Of a DNA stretch of 64,000 nt, positions 1 to 7,220 are shown one piece after another. The stretch spans positions 2,224,384 to 2,288,383 of the forward strand of contig NC_014219.1 in the NCBI RefSeq assembly GCF_000093085.1, read 5' to 3'. The position numbers were made by a program, and so were the translations under genes. Position 1 is the first letter of the stretch, and the number at the start of each line of letters is the position of its first letter. The DNA is from [Bacillus] selenitireducens MLS10. GTDB lineage: Bacteria > Bacillota > Bacilli > Bacillales > Salisediminibacteriaceae. Under the pieces are notes generated by a model. It was not told where the DNA came from, did not search any database, and saw nothing but the letters and a program-made list of their open reading frames with translations.

Positions 1-245
1 TCCATAAGAGAGAGAAAACGTGAAATGGCTGCCTGCACCTCTTCGTGGTCCAAGTCTTGCTGCAAATGCATTTGCCATGTGGAGTAGTCTGCATTCTGGC
101 CGGGAATAAAGTCCATTACTCCCGTGGATTGAAGCAGTTTTCCTGTCCCTTTTGCCACCAGCGCTGTCCGGTATCCTTTCTGTCTCATGTAAATGGCACT
201 TAACAGACCAGTCAGTCCCTGTCCGGTGATAACTGCATCATACAT
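1..245 (-). CDS. glpB: Anaerobic glycerol-3-phosphate dehydrogenase subunit B (partial, N-terminus only)
   Basis: The minus-strand frame opens with ATG at 245 and runs off the left edge of the window. The visible 81 residues begin MYDAVITGQGLTGLLSAIYM, an FAD/NAD-binding beta-alpha-beta start (GxGxxG) typical of GlpB, which carries electrons from the GlpA catalytic subunit to the membrane anchor GlpC. Its start overlaps the glpA stop by 8 nt, so the two genes are probably translationally coupled. The C-terminus and any glpC lie outside the window. The assignment rests on the N-terminal fold plus the position directly after glpA. Other small flavoproteins would share the nucleotide-binding start, so context carries much of the weight. 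Confidence 0.75.
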   Translation of the reverse strand, partial: MYDAVITGQGLTGLLSAIYMRQKGYRTALVAKGTGKLLQSTGVMDFIPGQNADYSTWQMHLQQDLDHEEVQAAISRFLSLM

Positions 246-1848
246 GAACGTGCCCTCCTTTCGGGATGCCGAGTGAAATATGATAAATGGCATCCATCAT
301 TTCCTGCTGACGATCCGTTTCTGTATCTTCAATGACGGCCATACCTTTTTTACGCCCGCTTAGAGCCTCCATCAATGCAGATTCCGCATTCTCCGGGCTC
401 ACAAGTCCTTCTTCAACGGCCAGTGCTGCAGCACGTTTATGACAGTATGATCCTTGGCAAGGTCCCATACCGAGTCGTGTCCGTCTCCTGATGTCTCCAA
501 GGTGAAAGGGCTGGTCATCGGGCATGGCAGCTTTGATCTCAGCCCAGGTAACCTGTTCACATTCACAGATGACGGTTCGTCCACGTGCGGTCTTTAAATA
601 TTCCTCGATTTGAGACTGTCGCCTTCCTGACCAGTCTGAAGTCTTCTTTAGTGCGGCTGTGTGAACTTGAATTGAGGATACGGGCTGATGGCGTTCCGTC
701 ATCGCTTCTTCATGTGTGGAACAGGTTTCGGCGGATCCACGCTTCTCGCAGATCAGATCCACGGTCTTTTCAGCCATGTAACGGAAGGTCGTCAGTTTTC
801 CGCCTGTTATTGTGATAAATCCTTTTAAGCCGTCTCTTGCCTCATGATCAAGCAGTGCCATTCCCCGTGTCACGTTTCGTCCTGACGCATCATTTGTTCC
901 CTCGTCCTGATACAAAGGCCGACTTCCTGAGAAGGCTCGTATCGTCCGGATTTCACGTATATTTGGAATCAGGGCCGCTCCCTCATCGATCATTTGTCCA
1001 ATTTCTGTTTTATCAAGAGAAAAATCATCAGGCGATTGAACGTTTACTCCTGTCGTACCAAAAATTGTCACGTCGCGTGCCGGTACAAAAATGTCCGCAT
1101 CTCCAGGCATTCGCAATCGGTTGATTACCTGACGGTTAATTCGCTGGTTTAAGACGGTTAATGTCCCTTTGTTGTTGATCAGTTTCATATCAACACCCGC
1201 CATGTTGGCAACTTTTTCTCCCCATGGACCTGCGGCGTTAATGACAAAATCTGCAGAAATATTGATCTGTTCTCTATTGTAGCGGTTTTGAACGGTCAAT
1301 CCGTTTACCTGCCCATTCGTCTGATGAATATCGATCACTTCATGATAGCGAAGAAGTTCAGCTCCGCGCATGATGGCATCCTCAACGGTATCAATGACCA
1401 GCGTGAAGGGGTCCACTGCTCCATCCGGTACACGGAAAACCGCTTCAGCTGCAGGATTGATATACGGTTCCTCTTTCAATGCTGTTTCGAGAGAGATTTC
1501 CTCAATCGGTATTCCAACCCGTGCACAGGCTTCCACCCACTGTTTGACGTAGGCATCATCGTCACCCGGCACTTTCACAAATAAACCGCCGCTTTCTTCC
1601 ACGGATCCTTTGGCGATTTTTTTCAGAATCAGATTTTCGGTGTAACTTTCAATGGCCGCCTCTTCATCACGTACGGCATATCTCGCACCAGAGTGAAGAA
1701 GCCCGTGATTTCTTGAGGATGTTCCATGAATCAAGTCTTTCTGTTCGATGAGGATGCAGGGAATACCTCTCATAATCAGATCTCTGAGGACTCCGGCTCC
1801 GGTTACACCGCCACCGATGACAACCGCTTCTGTTTTCATGTTCTTCAT
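238..1848 (-). CDS. glpA: Anaerobic glycerol-3-phosphate dehydrogenase subunit A
   Basis: This 536-residue flavoprotein is the size of GlpA (about 540) and oxidises sn-glycerol-3-phosphate to dihydroxyacetone phosphate. It starts with an FAD-binding GGGVTGAGVLRD motif, followed by the DAO-fold segment HGTSSRNHGLLHSGARYAV. The C-terminal third has a BFD-like [2Fe-2S] domain with CECEQVTW and GPCQGSYC cysteine pairs. That domain separates GlpA from aerobic GlpD. The start ATG lies 11 nt after AAGGGG. It is followed by glpB with an 8-nt overlap. The leader between promoter and start contains an intrinsic terminator, suggesting antitermination control. Anaerobic GlpABC is less common than GlpD in Bacillus and points to growth without oxygen. 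Confidence 0.93.
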   Translation of the reverse strand: MKNMKTEAVVIGGGVTGAGVLRDLIMRGIPCILIEQKDLIHGTSSRNHGLLHSGARYAVRDEEAAIESYTENLILKKIAKGSVEESGGLFVKVPGDDDAYVKQWVEACARVGIPIEEISLETALKEEPYINPAAEAVFRVPDGAVDPFTLVIDTVEDAIMRGAELLRYHEVIDIHQTNGQVNGLTVQNRYNREQINISADFVINAAGPWGEKVANMAGVDMKLINNKGTLTVLNQRINRQVINRLRMPGDADIFVPARDVTIFGTTGVNVQSPDDFSLDKTEIGQMIDEGAALIPNIREIRTIRAFSGSRPLYQDEGTNDASGRNVTRGMALLDHEARDGLKGFITITGGKLTTFRYMAEKTVDLICEKRGSAETCSTHEEAMTERHQPVSSIQVHTAALKKTSDWSGRRQSQIEEYLKTARGRTVICECEQVTWAEIKAAMPDDQPFHLGDIRRRTRLGMGPCQGSYCHKRAAALAVEEGLVSPENAESALMEALSGRKKGMAVIEDTETDRQQEMMDAIYHISLGIPKGGHVHV

Positions 1849-1925
1849 CTTTATTCAACCCCTTTTATTTGTCACTGACTGGCATTTGATGATGCTTGAA
1901 TGGCGAATGAAGCAAGACATCGGGT

Positions 1926-1978
1926 TAAAAAATAACAGCCATAAAAACCCGCGTAAAAGAAACGGATTTTTATGGCTG
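1926..1978 (-). terminator. Intrinsic terminator in the glpA leader (candidate antitermination target)
   Basis: On the minus strand a 12-bp stem (CAGCCATAAAAA at 1936-1947 pairing with 1967-1978, extended by two more pairs past a one-base bulge) is followed by a TTATTTTTT run. It lies between the predicted glpA promoter and the glpA start, so unmodified transcripts would end before the gene. In Bacillus, GlpP antiterminates at a comparable leader hairpin of glpD; use of GlpP here is inference. Confidence 0.7.
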
Positions 1979-2003
1979 CCTCATATTCTCATGCCACGAA
2001 TGT

Positions 2004-2032
2004 ATTATATTGTTACGTTTAGGGTAACACAA
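2004..2032 (-). promoter_or_regulatory. Predicted sigma-A promoter of glpAB
   Basis: TTGTGT (2027-2032) and a perfect TATAAT (2004-2009) are separated by 17 bp on the minus strand. Transcription would start near 1997, giving a roughly 150-nt leader that includes the terminator hairpin. Confidence 0.6.
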
Positions 2033-2172
2033 AGCTCTGCAGCCCTGCGCCTTATTCTCCGAACATTTTGTGAACACCCGTCTTTCAGATCAGATTCCTT
2101 TGCAGGAAAATTCAATCAGCCTGTCGAATGAAAGCGTAGAGCACATAAAATCAAATGAAGAGGTGAATGAAT

Positions 2173-3156
2173 GTGACAGACAAAAAAGTCAAATACGGGA
2201 TTTTGAGCACCGCTAAAATTGCAGAAACACAGCTCGTGCCCGCATTAAAGGATGCCAAGAATGCCGAGCTTTATGCTGTTGCCAGTCAAAGCGGGAAAGA
2301 ACAGGCTGCCGCAACACGATGGGGTGCTCCCTTTCATTACGACAACTACAGGACGCTTTTAAAAGATCCGGATATAGATGCTGTCTATATTCCTCTTCCC
2401 AATTCCCTGCACCAGCAGTGGGCAATAGAGGCTATGAAAAATGGAAAGCACGTGCTGTTGGAGAAGCCTGCGGCATTAAAAAGTGACGATATCATTGCGA
2501 TCAGTGCCGCTGCAAAAGAATTTAAGGTTCAGTGGATGGAAGCATTCATGTATCAGTTCCACCCGCAACACGTCTATGTGAAACAGCTTTTGAAGGACCA
2601 TAAAATTGGAGAGGTGAAGCGTTTCAGATCCCACTTCAGTTTTCTGTTGGATCTTGAATCCGATAATATCCGTCTGAAAAAATCCCTGGGCGGCGGTGCC
2701 TTGATGGATATCGGCTGTTACAGTGTGCACGCTGCCAGGGACCTTCTTCAAGAAGAGCCAATAAAAGTTTTTTCCAATGCAAGGAAACTGTCGAACGACA
2801 GTGTGGATATTTCGTCAAGTTCAATCTTGACCTTTGAACATGTTGATGCTGTCATTGATTGCAGTTTCGCCGAACCGCCTTCAAATACGTATGAAATCAT
2901 AGGGACGGAAGGAAGTATATCTGTTCCACATGCATTTCGTCCGGATGCAAGTCCGGATGGCGGGAAAGGACGAGTCATTGTCAAAGACAGATCCGGTTCA
3001 GTCGTTGAAGACGTCTTTTTTGAAGGGAATGCCTATCAGCTGCAGGTGGAGCATTTTTCTGACTGTATCTTAAACCATAAAGAGCCTATTTATAATGGTG
3101 AACAGTCTTATAATAATATGCGCATCATTGAAGCCCTTTACCAATCTCAAGGTTAA
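2173..3156 (+). CDS. Gfo/Idh/MocA family NAD(P)-dependent oxidoreductase
   Basis: The 327-residue protein has the N-terminal Rossmann segment KVKYGILSTAKIAE, then DAVYIPLPNSLHQQW and the family-defining GKHVLLEKPAA motif around residues 95-105. The C-terminal alpha/beta domain includes GGALMDIGCYSVHAAR. Family members oxidise or reduce sugars, inositols or related diols (trans-dihydrodiol dehydrogenase-like); the substrate cannot be read from the sequence. GAGGTG sits only 1 nt before the ATG at 2167 but 7 nt before the GTG at 2173, so GTG is the likelier start. The gene stands alone, divergent from glpA, and no hairpin with a following plus-strand T-run was seen directly after it. Confidence 0.88.
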   Translation: MTDKKVKYGILSTAKIAETQLVPALKDAKNAELYAVASQSGKEQAAATRWGAPFHYDNYRTLLKDPDIDAVYIPLPNSLHQQWAIEAMKNGKHVLLEKPAALKSDDIIAISAAAKEFKVQWMEAFMYQFHPQHVYVKQLLKDHKIGEVKRFRSHFSFLLDLESDNIRLKKSLGGGALMDIGCYSVHAARDLLQEEPIKVFSNARKLSNDSVDISSSSILTFEHVDAVIDCSFAEPPSNTYEIIGTEGSISVPHAFRPDASPDGGKGRVIVKDRSGSVVEDVFFEGNAYQLQVEHFSDCILNHKEPIYNGEQSYNNMRIIEALYQSQG

Positions 3157-3173
3157 TTGCATGACTCAGGAAC

Positions 3174-3210
3174 AAAAAAATGGCTGTGACCGGTGATCCG
3201 GTTACAGCCA
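3174..3210 (-). terminator. Rho-independent terminator of the small minus-strand unit
   Basis: A 30-nt hairpin at 3181-3210 (TGGCTGTGACCGG pairing with CCGGTTACAGCCA, one mismatch) is followed on the minus strand by seven T residues. The last three codons of the interrupted small frame lie in the stem. On the plus strand the hairpin has no T-run. Confidence 0.75.
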
Positions 3211-3369
3211 TTGCGATACAACAATATAGAGTCCTGCCAGGACCCAAAGATAGACGCCGGGTCAAACTGCAGGCAATCTGAACCTGCTTATTTCCGGTTT
3301 GTCGTCAATCCCTTTTGGAATTCCTCAATTCCCTGCGCGAACGCAGGACTGATTGTGTTTGTCGTCCAT
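3202..3369 (-). pseudogene. 55-codon small membrane-protein frame interrupted by two in-frame TGA codons
   Basis: From ATG at 3369 one frame runs to TAA at 3202-3204 with TGA codons at 3325-3327 and 3262-3264. Before the first TGA it encodes MDDKHNQSCVRAGN. After the second comes PGVYLWVLAGLYIVVSQWL, a clear transmembrane-like tail. A strong AGGAGGG site lies 6 nt upstream of the ATG, a sigma-A promoter lies behind that, and a terminator overlaps the end, so the unit looks expressed. Both stops could be CGA-to-TGA changes (arginine), which would make it a decaying gene. UGA readthrough or selenocysteine insertion is an alternative that the sequence does not prove. I do not recognise the family. 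Confidence 0.55.
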
Positions 3370-3391
3370 GCGTATCCCTCCTGACATCTCC

Positions 3392-3420
3392 ATTATACCC
3401 TATTAGGTATGAGGGCGCAA
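3392..3420 (-). promoter_or_regulatory. Predicted sigma-A promoter of the small interrupted frame
   Basis: TTGCGC (3415-3420) and a perfect TATAAT (3392-3397) with a 17-bp spacer, starting just past the osmC stop codon. Confidence 0.55.
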
Positions 3421-3422
3421 CA

Positions 3423-3848
3423 TTACACGTCCATTTCACCTTTCTGTCCGTTTAGCGTATAGCTCGCTGTGATGTCGGCGTTGAGCGTGTGTGAGACTGA
3501 ACAGTACTCATCTTTGGACAGTTTAATTGCCCGGGCGAGTTTCTTCTCCGGAATGTCACCATCTAAAATGTAATGAATGTGAATGTGCGTGAATTTCTTT
3601 GGATGTTCTTCCGCACGTGTGCCTTCCACTTCCGTTTCAAACCGCTCGGGTTCAATTCTCATCTTGCGTAAAATAGAGATAATATCGATCGCCGTGCAAC
3701 CTGCGACTGCCTGAAGAAGAAGTTCTGTCGGTCGCGATCCATTGTCTTCTCCTCCAATGGTTGCCGGTCCGTCCATCTTCACTTCATGCCTTGAAGGGTT
3801 TTTCCCTAAAAAGCCCATTTTTCCTGTCCATGTTGTGGTTGTTTTCAT
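3423..3848 (-). CDS. OsmC/Ohr family peroxiredoxin-like protein
   Basis: The 141-residue protein fits the OsmC family (about 140 aa), dimeric thiol peroxidases that reduce organic hydroperoxides. Two cysteines lie in the expected contexts: AVAGCTAIDI near residue 51 and KDEYCSVSHTL near residue 116. RPTELLLQAVAG is the conserved helix before the first. AGAGGTGATC stands upstream of the ATG. It appears monocistronic. It resembles the YhfA-type OsmC branch more than Ohr, so detoxification is the family-level inference and no specific substrate can be assigned. Confidence 0.9.
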   Translation of the reverse strand: MKTTTTWTGKMGFLGKNPSRHEVKMDGPATIGGEDNGSRPTELLLQAVAGCTAIDIISILRKMRIEPERFETEVEGTRAEEHPKKFTHIHIHYILDGDIPEKKLARAIKLSKDEYCSVSHTLNADITASYTLNGQKGEMDV

Positions 3849-4053
3849 ATTCGATCACCTCTGTCGTGTATTTCAATCCTCACTGTTCAGTATAGCCGTA
3901 ATACCTTCGTATGAAAACCGTTGAGACTTAAAGACCGGAAAACTAAAGGTGGATTTTACTGATTTTTTTGATTAGAATAAACGTAGATGTCTGATGTCTT
4001 ATGATGTTCGTAGCTCAGAATACATGATCAAAAGAAAGGAGGAAGGCAGGGAG

Positions 4054-4110
4054 TTGGTATCTTCAACAGTCATTTGTGTCTATGCTGTTTACTCAGTCAG
4101 TTGCGAATGA
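4054..4110 (+). CDS. Possible 18-codon leader peptide upstream of pfkA
   Basis: AGGAGG at 4037-4042 precedes a TTG at 4054 that opens an 18-codon frame (MVSSTVICVYAVYSVSCE) ending in TGA at 4108-4110. That is 15 nt before the pfkA ATG, which itself lacks a ribosome binding site. Coupled translation would explain both facts. The TTG start and 11-nt spacing make this tentative. Confidence 0.35.
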   Translation: MVSSTVICVYAVYSVSCE

Positions 4111-4125
4111 ACCTTGCCATAATTT

Positions 4126-5085
4126 ATGAACAAAATTGCTGTTTTAACAAGCGGTGGTGATGCACCCGGGATGAACGCAGCGATTCGAGCTGTAGTCAGT
4201 GCCTCTCACTATCATGGTATCGAAGTATATGGTGTTTATCGCGGTTACAAAGGATTGATGGATGGGAGCATCCAGCCATTGACGACGGAATCGGTGGCCG
4301 GGGTGATCCACAAAGGAGGAACCATTCTCAAATCAGCAAGGTCAGAGGAATTCAAACAACCTGAAAACCGGCAAAAAGGCATTGATCAGCTCCGTTCTCT
4401 GGGGATCAAAGGACTCGTAGTGATTGGTGGAGACGGCTCGTTTATCGGTGCACAAAAATTGGCTGAAGAAGGCATTGCCACTATTGCCCTTCCTGGCACC
4501 ATTGATAATGACCTTGCCTATACGGACGAAACAATCGGTTTTGATACGGCTGTCAATACGGTACTCGATGCGATCACCAAAATCCGTGACACCTCCTTTT
4601 CCCATGAAAAACCAACCATCATTGAAGTTATGGGACGCTATTGCGGTGATATCGCATTGTATGCAGGGATTGCCGGTGGTGCAGGTACAATTATTATCCC
4701 TGAAGAAAAGGGTACGAAAGATCAGATGATTGAACAGATCAGACAGGGACATGAAAAGGGCAGTCTTGATCATATCATTATGCTTGCCGAAGGGGTTCAG
4801 AGCGCCTCTTCCCTGCAAAGCGAATTAAAAGAAAAATACGGGATCAGTAGCAGAATCAGCGTTCTCGGTTTCATTCAGCGCGGCGGAGACCCTACATCCC
4901 GTGATCGCATTCTTGCGAGTCGCATGGGCGTGGAAGCGGTTGAGCTATTGAAAAACGGTCATTCAGGAAGAGCGGTCGGGATTCGGAATAATCAGATTTA
5001 CCACCTTTCAATCAGCCATGCGTTAAAGAAAGAGAAAACGATTGATCAGTCTATGTATCATTTGACCAATTTGTTATCTTTATAG
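4126..5085 (+). CDS. pfkA: ATP-dependent 6-phosphofructokinase
   Basis: The 319-residue protein has the exact length of Bacillus PfkA, the committed glycolytic kinase converting fructose 6-phosphate and ATP to fructose 1,6-bisphosphate. It begins MNKIAVLTSGGDAPGMNAAI, with the ATP loop GGDAPGMN. GGDGSFIGA, the catalytic PGTIDNDLAYTDETIGFDTA and the substrate-binding EVMGRYCGD follow. The start is fixed by the family N-terminus, yet no Shine-Dalgarno sequence precedes it; a stop codon lies in frame two codons upstream. It is followed by a terminator and is not linked to pyk or accD as in many Bacillus. That isolation could mean a second pfkA elsewhere, which cannot be checked here. Confidence 0.95.
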   Translation: MNKIAVLTSGGDAPGMNAAIRAVVSASHYHGIEVYGVYRGYKGLMDGSIQPLTTESVAGVIHKGGTILKSARSEEFKQPENRQKGIDQLRSLGIKGLVVIGGDGSFIGAQKLAEEGIATIALPGTIDNDLAYTDETIGFDTAVNTVLDAITKIRDTSFSHEKPTIIEVMGRYCGDIALYAGIAGGAGTIIIPEEKGTKDQMIEQIRQGHEKGSLDHIIMLAEGVQSASSLQSELKEKYGISSRISVLGFIQRGGDPTSRDRILASRMGVEAVELLKNGHSGRAVGIRNNQIYHLSISHALKKEKTIDQSMYHLTNLLSL

Positions 5086-5131
5086 GAATAAGAGCTTTTG
5101 TTACGTCAGCTGCATTTGTTTACAGAAATAA

Positions 5132-5169
5132 AGCACCCCTGAGGTTTGTTTTCCCGGGGGTGCCTTTTG
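5132..5169 (+). terminator. Rho-independent terminator of pfkA
   Basis: GCACCCC (5133-5139) pairs with GGGGTGC (5157-5163), followed by CTTTTG. Confidence 0.7.
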
Positions 5170-5184
5170 ATGCGATTTGAACTG

Positions 5185-5640
5185 TTATGAAATAACAAAA
5201 CTGGTGATATATACTTTTTCCACATGCATTGAAGGAAATTGCTCTCTGATCCCATCCTCAATTCGCGCTTCTAGTGCTTCTCTGCCTGATTTACCACTGA
5301 TGCTCGAAAGATCGAAATCGGATATGGCATTCGAGATGATCCAATCTATCACTTTTCTGCCGTTGATGAGAGATTGTCTGTCTCTCGGATCAGATAGTTC
5401 AATGGCAAATGTGCCTCTCGCGATATTGCCGTCACCCATCATATAAATTCTTTCTTCTGTACTGTATGTGCGGTCCCTGACATCATCCGAAGCCAGAAAA
5501 TTCTCACCACCAAAGAAAATGAAAAACAGGCCGGCAACGATTGTTACAGCTGTGATTGGTACGACAATCGTCCACACTCTTGTTTTTTTCTTTCCCTTGT
5601 CTGATCCCTTTTTTTCTGCTTGTTCATCGGATTCTGCCAT
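5185..5640 (-). CDS. Single-pass membrane protein with FliL-like C-terminal domain
   Basis: The 151-residue protein has a charged, lysine-rich cytoplasmic start, one transmembrane helix (VWTIVVPITAVTIVAGLFFI) and an extracytoplasmic domain ending EKVYITSFVIS. That ending and the preceding EARIEDGIREQFPSMHVE resemble FliL, the stator-associated flagellar protein (VYFTEFVVQ-type tail). No flagellar gene is nearby, so a flagellar role is not supported by context. GGTGGTGA lies 5 nt before the ATG at 5640, favouring it over the GTG at 5652. It lies 71 bp downstream of the transporter gene and no terminator separates them, so they may be cotranscribed. Confidence 0.6.
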   Translation of the reverse strand: MAESDEQAEKKGSDKGKKKTRVWTIVVPITAVTIVAGLFFIFFGGENFLASDDVRDRTYSTEERIYMMGDGNIARGTFAIELSDPRDRQSLINGRKVIDWIISNAISDFDLSSISGKSGREALEARIEDGIREQFPSMHVEKVYITSFVIS

Positions 5641-5711
5641 GCTGTTCACCACCGTGTCTCTTCTCTGTATCTAATCATATCACTATTGGCGGCAGAATAA
5701 AATGCGTCGGC

Positions 5712-7052
5712 TTATAATAGCATGGCAGCGATCCAGCCAAATATCAGTAATGGAATATTAAAATGAATAAATGTCGGCACAACGGTATCCCAAATATGAT
5801 TATGTTGACCGTCTGCGTTCAAGCCTGCAGTCGGTCCCAACGTGCTGTCCGAAACGGGACTGCCGGCATCCCCGAGTGCTCCGGCTGTTCCGATTAGGGC
5901 GATGGTCGCCAATGGTGAAAAACCAAGAGACATGGCAAGCGGAACAAAAATAGCTGCCAAAATCGGAACTGTTGCAAAGGATGAACCAATCCCCATCGTG
6001 ATGAACAGGCCAATCAGAAGCATCGTAATCGCAGCAAGCCCCTTTTGGTCACCAATCCATTCTGTCGTCCAGGCTACGAGACTCTCGACATGTCCCGTTT
6101 CACGAACCACTTCCGCAAACCCGCCTGCTGCAATCATCACAAACCCGATAAAGGCAAGCATTTTCATCCCATCAGTAAGGAGCGTATCCGTTTGCTGAAG
6201 GGAAAAGGTCCCTTTGACATGGAGAACAGCGAAATAGACATATAAAATGGTCAAGCCTGTGAGCACCCCGAATATCATCGAGTCCGTTGCAACCTGTGCA
6301 ACCAGGAGTGTAATAATCGCGAGAAGGGCAGTCATGATTCCGGGTGTTGTTATGTGTTTGTCTTCCTCATTTTGCAAGGCAATATCACGATCCTCATAGC
6401 TTCGCTTTTGCCGGTACGTTACGAGAATGGCAATCACGAGACCAACCACCATCCCTGCCACCGGAATCCAGAGAGCCTGAGGAATCATTGAAGATTCCAC
6501 TTCAAGGCCACTTGCAGCCATATTTTCCTGTATGCTGTTGTGGAAGATTGCCCCGTATCCTGCAGGTATGAGAATGTACGGTGCTTTTAATCCGAACGTC
6601 AATGCCGTTGCTGTTGCGCGGCGGTCCATCATCAACTCGTTAAATACTTTGAGCAATGGCGGGATGAGAACTGGGATAAAGGCGATATGTACGGGAACAA
6701 GGTTTTGGGAAAACGATGCAATAAGGGCGATGAAAAACAGCACAAATACTTTTGTCATCGTTTTTTTACGGCCTTCCCCTTCTCTTCCAACAAGTTTTAT
6801 GGCCATTTTCACCATCAGATCAGGAAGACCCGTGAAATTCAGTGAAATGGCAAAGGCCCCAAGAAGCCCGTAGCTGAGTGCAATGGACACATTTGTTTCA
6901 AGACCGGCTGTAAAGATGTCAACAGTTTCGGTGATGGACATACCGGCAGTCAGTCCACCTGCAATTGCTCCTGCAGCAAGTGCGAGAACCACGTGAACCC
7001 TCGATAGACTCAACACAATCATAATCAGTACGGCAACAATAACGGCATTCAT
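5712..7052 (-). CDS. YuiF-type Na+/H+ antiporter-family transporter
   Basis: The 446-residue protein is almost wholly hydrophobic, with about 11-12 predicted membrane helices and the family segments SFSQNLVPVHIAFIPVLIPP and GSPVSDSTLGPTAGLNADG near the C-terminus. It belongs to the NhaC/YuiF branch of the ion-transporter superfamily. Members are annotated either as sodium/proton antiporters or as amino-acid (histidine) permeases, and the sequence alone does not separate these. In a haloalkaliphile either sodium extrusion or sodium-coupled uptake is plausible. The gene has its own upstream region; no clear terminator separates it from the FliL-like gene. Confidence 0.8.
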   Translation of the reverse strand: MNAVIVAVLIMIVLSLSRVHVVLALAAGAIAGGLTAGMSITETVDIFTAGLETNVSIALSYGLLGAFAISLNFTGLPDLMVKMAIKLVGREGEGRKKTMTKVFVLFFIALIASFSQNLVPVHIAFIPVLIPPLLKVFNELMMDRRATATALTFGLKAPYILIPAGYGAIFHNSIQENMAASGLEVESSMIPQALWIPVAGMVVGLVIAILVTYRQKRSYEDRDIALQNEEDKHITTPGIMTALLAIITLLVAQVATDSMIFGVLTGLTILYVYFAVLHVKGTFSLQQTDTLLTDGMKMLAFIGFVMIAAGGFAEVVRETGHVESLVAWTTEWIGDQKGLAAITMLLIGLFITMGIGSSFATVPILAAIFVPLAMSLGFSPLATIALIGTAGALGDAGSPVSDSTLGPTAGLNADGQHNHIWDTVVPTFIHFNIPLLIFGWIAAMLL

Positions 7053-7181
7053 CGTTCATTTCCCCTTTAGTCCTTTATTATAGTAAATCGATAGTGTGCA
7101 AAAACGTAACGAGCATATCAAATTTCTGCAAACCTGTAAAGGACGATCTGATCACTATTGTGCTAGCCTATGTCCATCCCC

Positions 7182-7220
7182 CCCAAAAAAAAAGAAACTG
7201 CAATCCGGAGATTACAGTTT
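7182..7220 (-). terminator. Rho-independent terminator of valS-dat
   Basis: On the minus strand AAACTGTAATC pairs with GATTGCAGTTT (one mismatch) and is followed by CTTTTTTTTT. The dat stop codon lies inside the stem. Confidence 0.85.

Noticed and set aside
2122-2128. Perfect Spo0A box TGTCGAA upstream of the oxidoreductase gene
   Set aside because: A single 7-mer is expected several times by chance in 64 kb and there is no second box or well-placed promoter.
1748-2131. 127-codon plus-strand open frame across the glpA start and leader
   Set aside because: It covers the glpA promoter and terminator on the opposite strand and lacks coding character.
3193-3384. 63-codon plus-strand frame downstream of the oxidoreductase gene
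   Set aside because: It is antisense to the two-TGA small frame and its promoter, with no ribosome site.
3950-4010. Candidate promoter hexamers upstream of pfkA
   Set aside because: TAGAAT and TATGAT occur but without a convincing -35 partner at proper spacing.
4342-4818. 158-codon open frame antisense to pfkA
   Set aside because: Explained by codon usage of pfkA on the other strand; no start signals.
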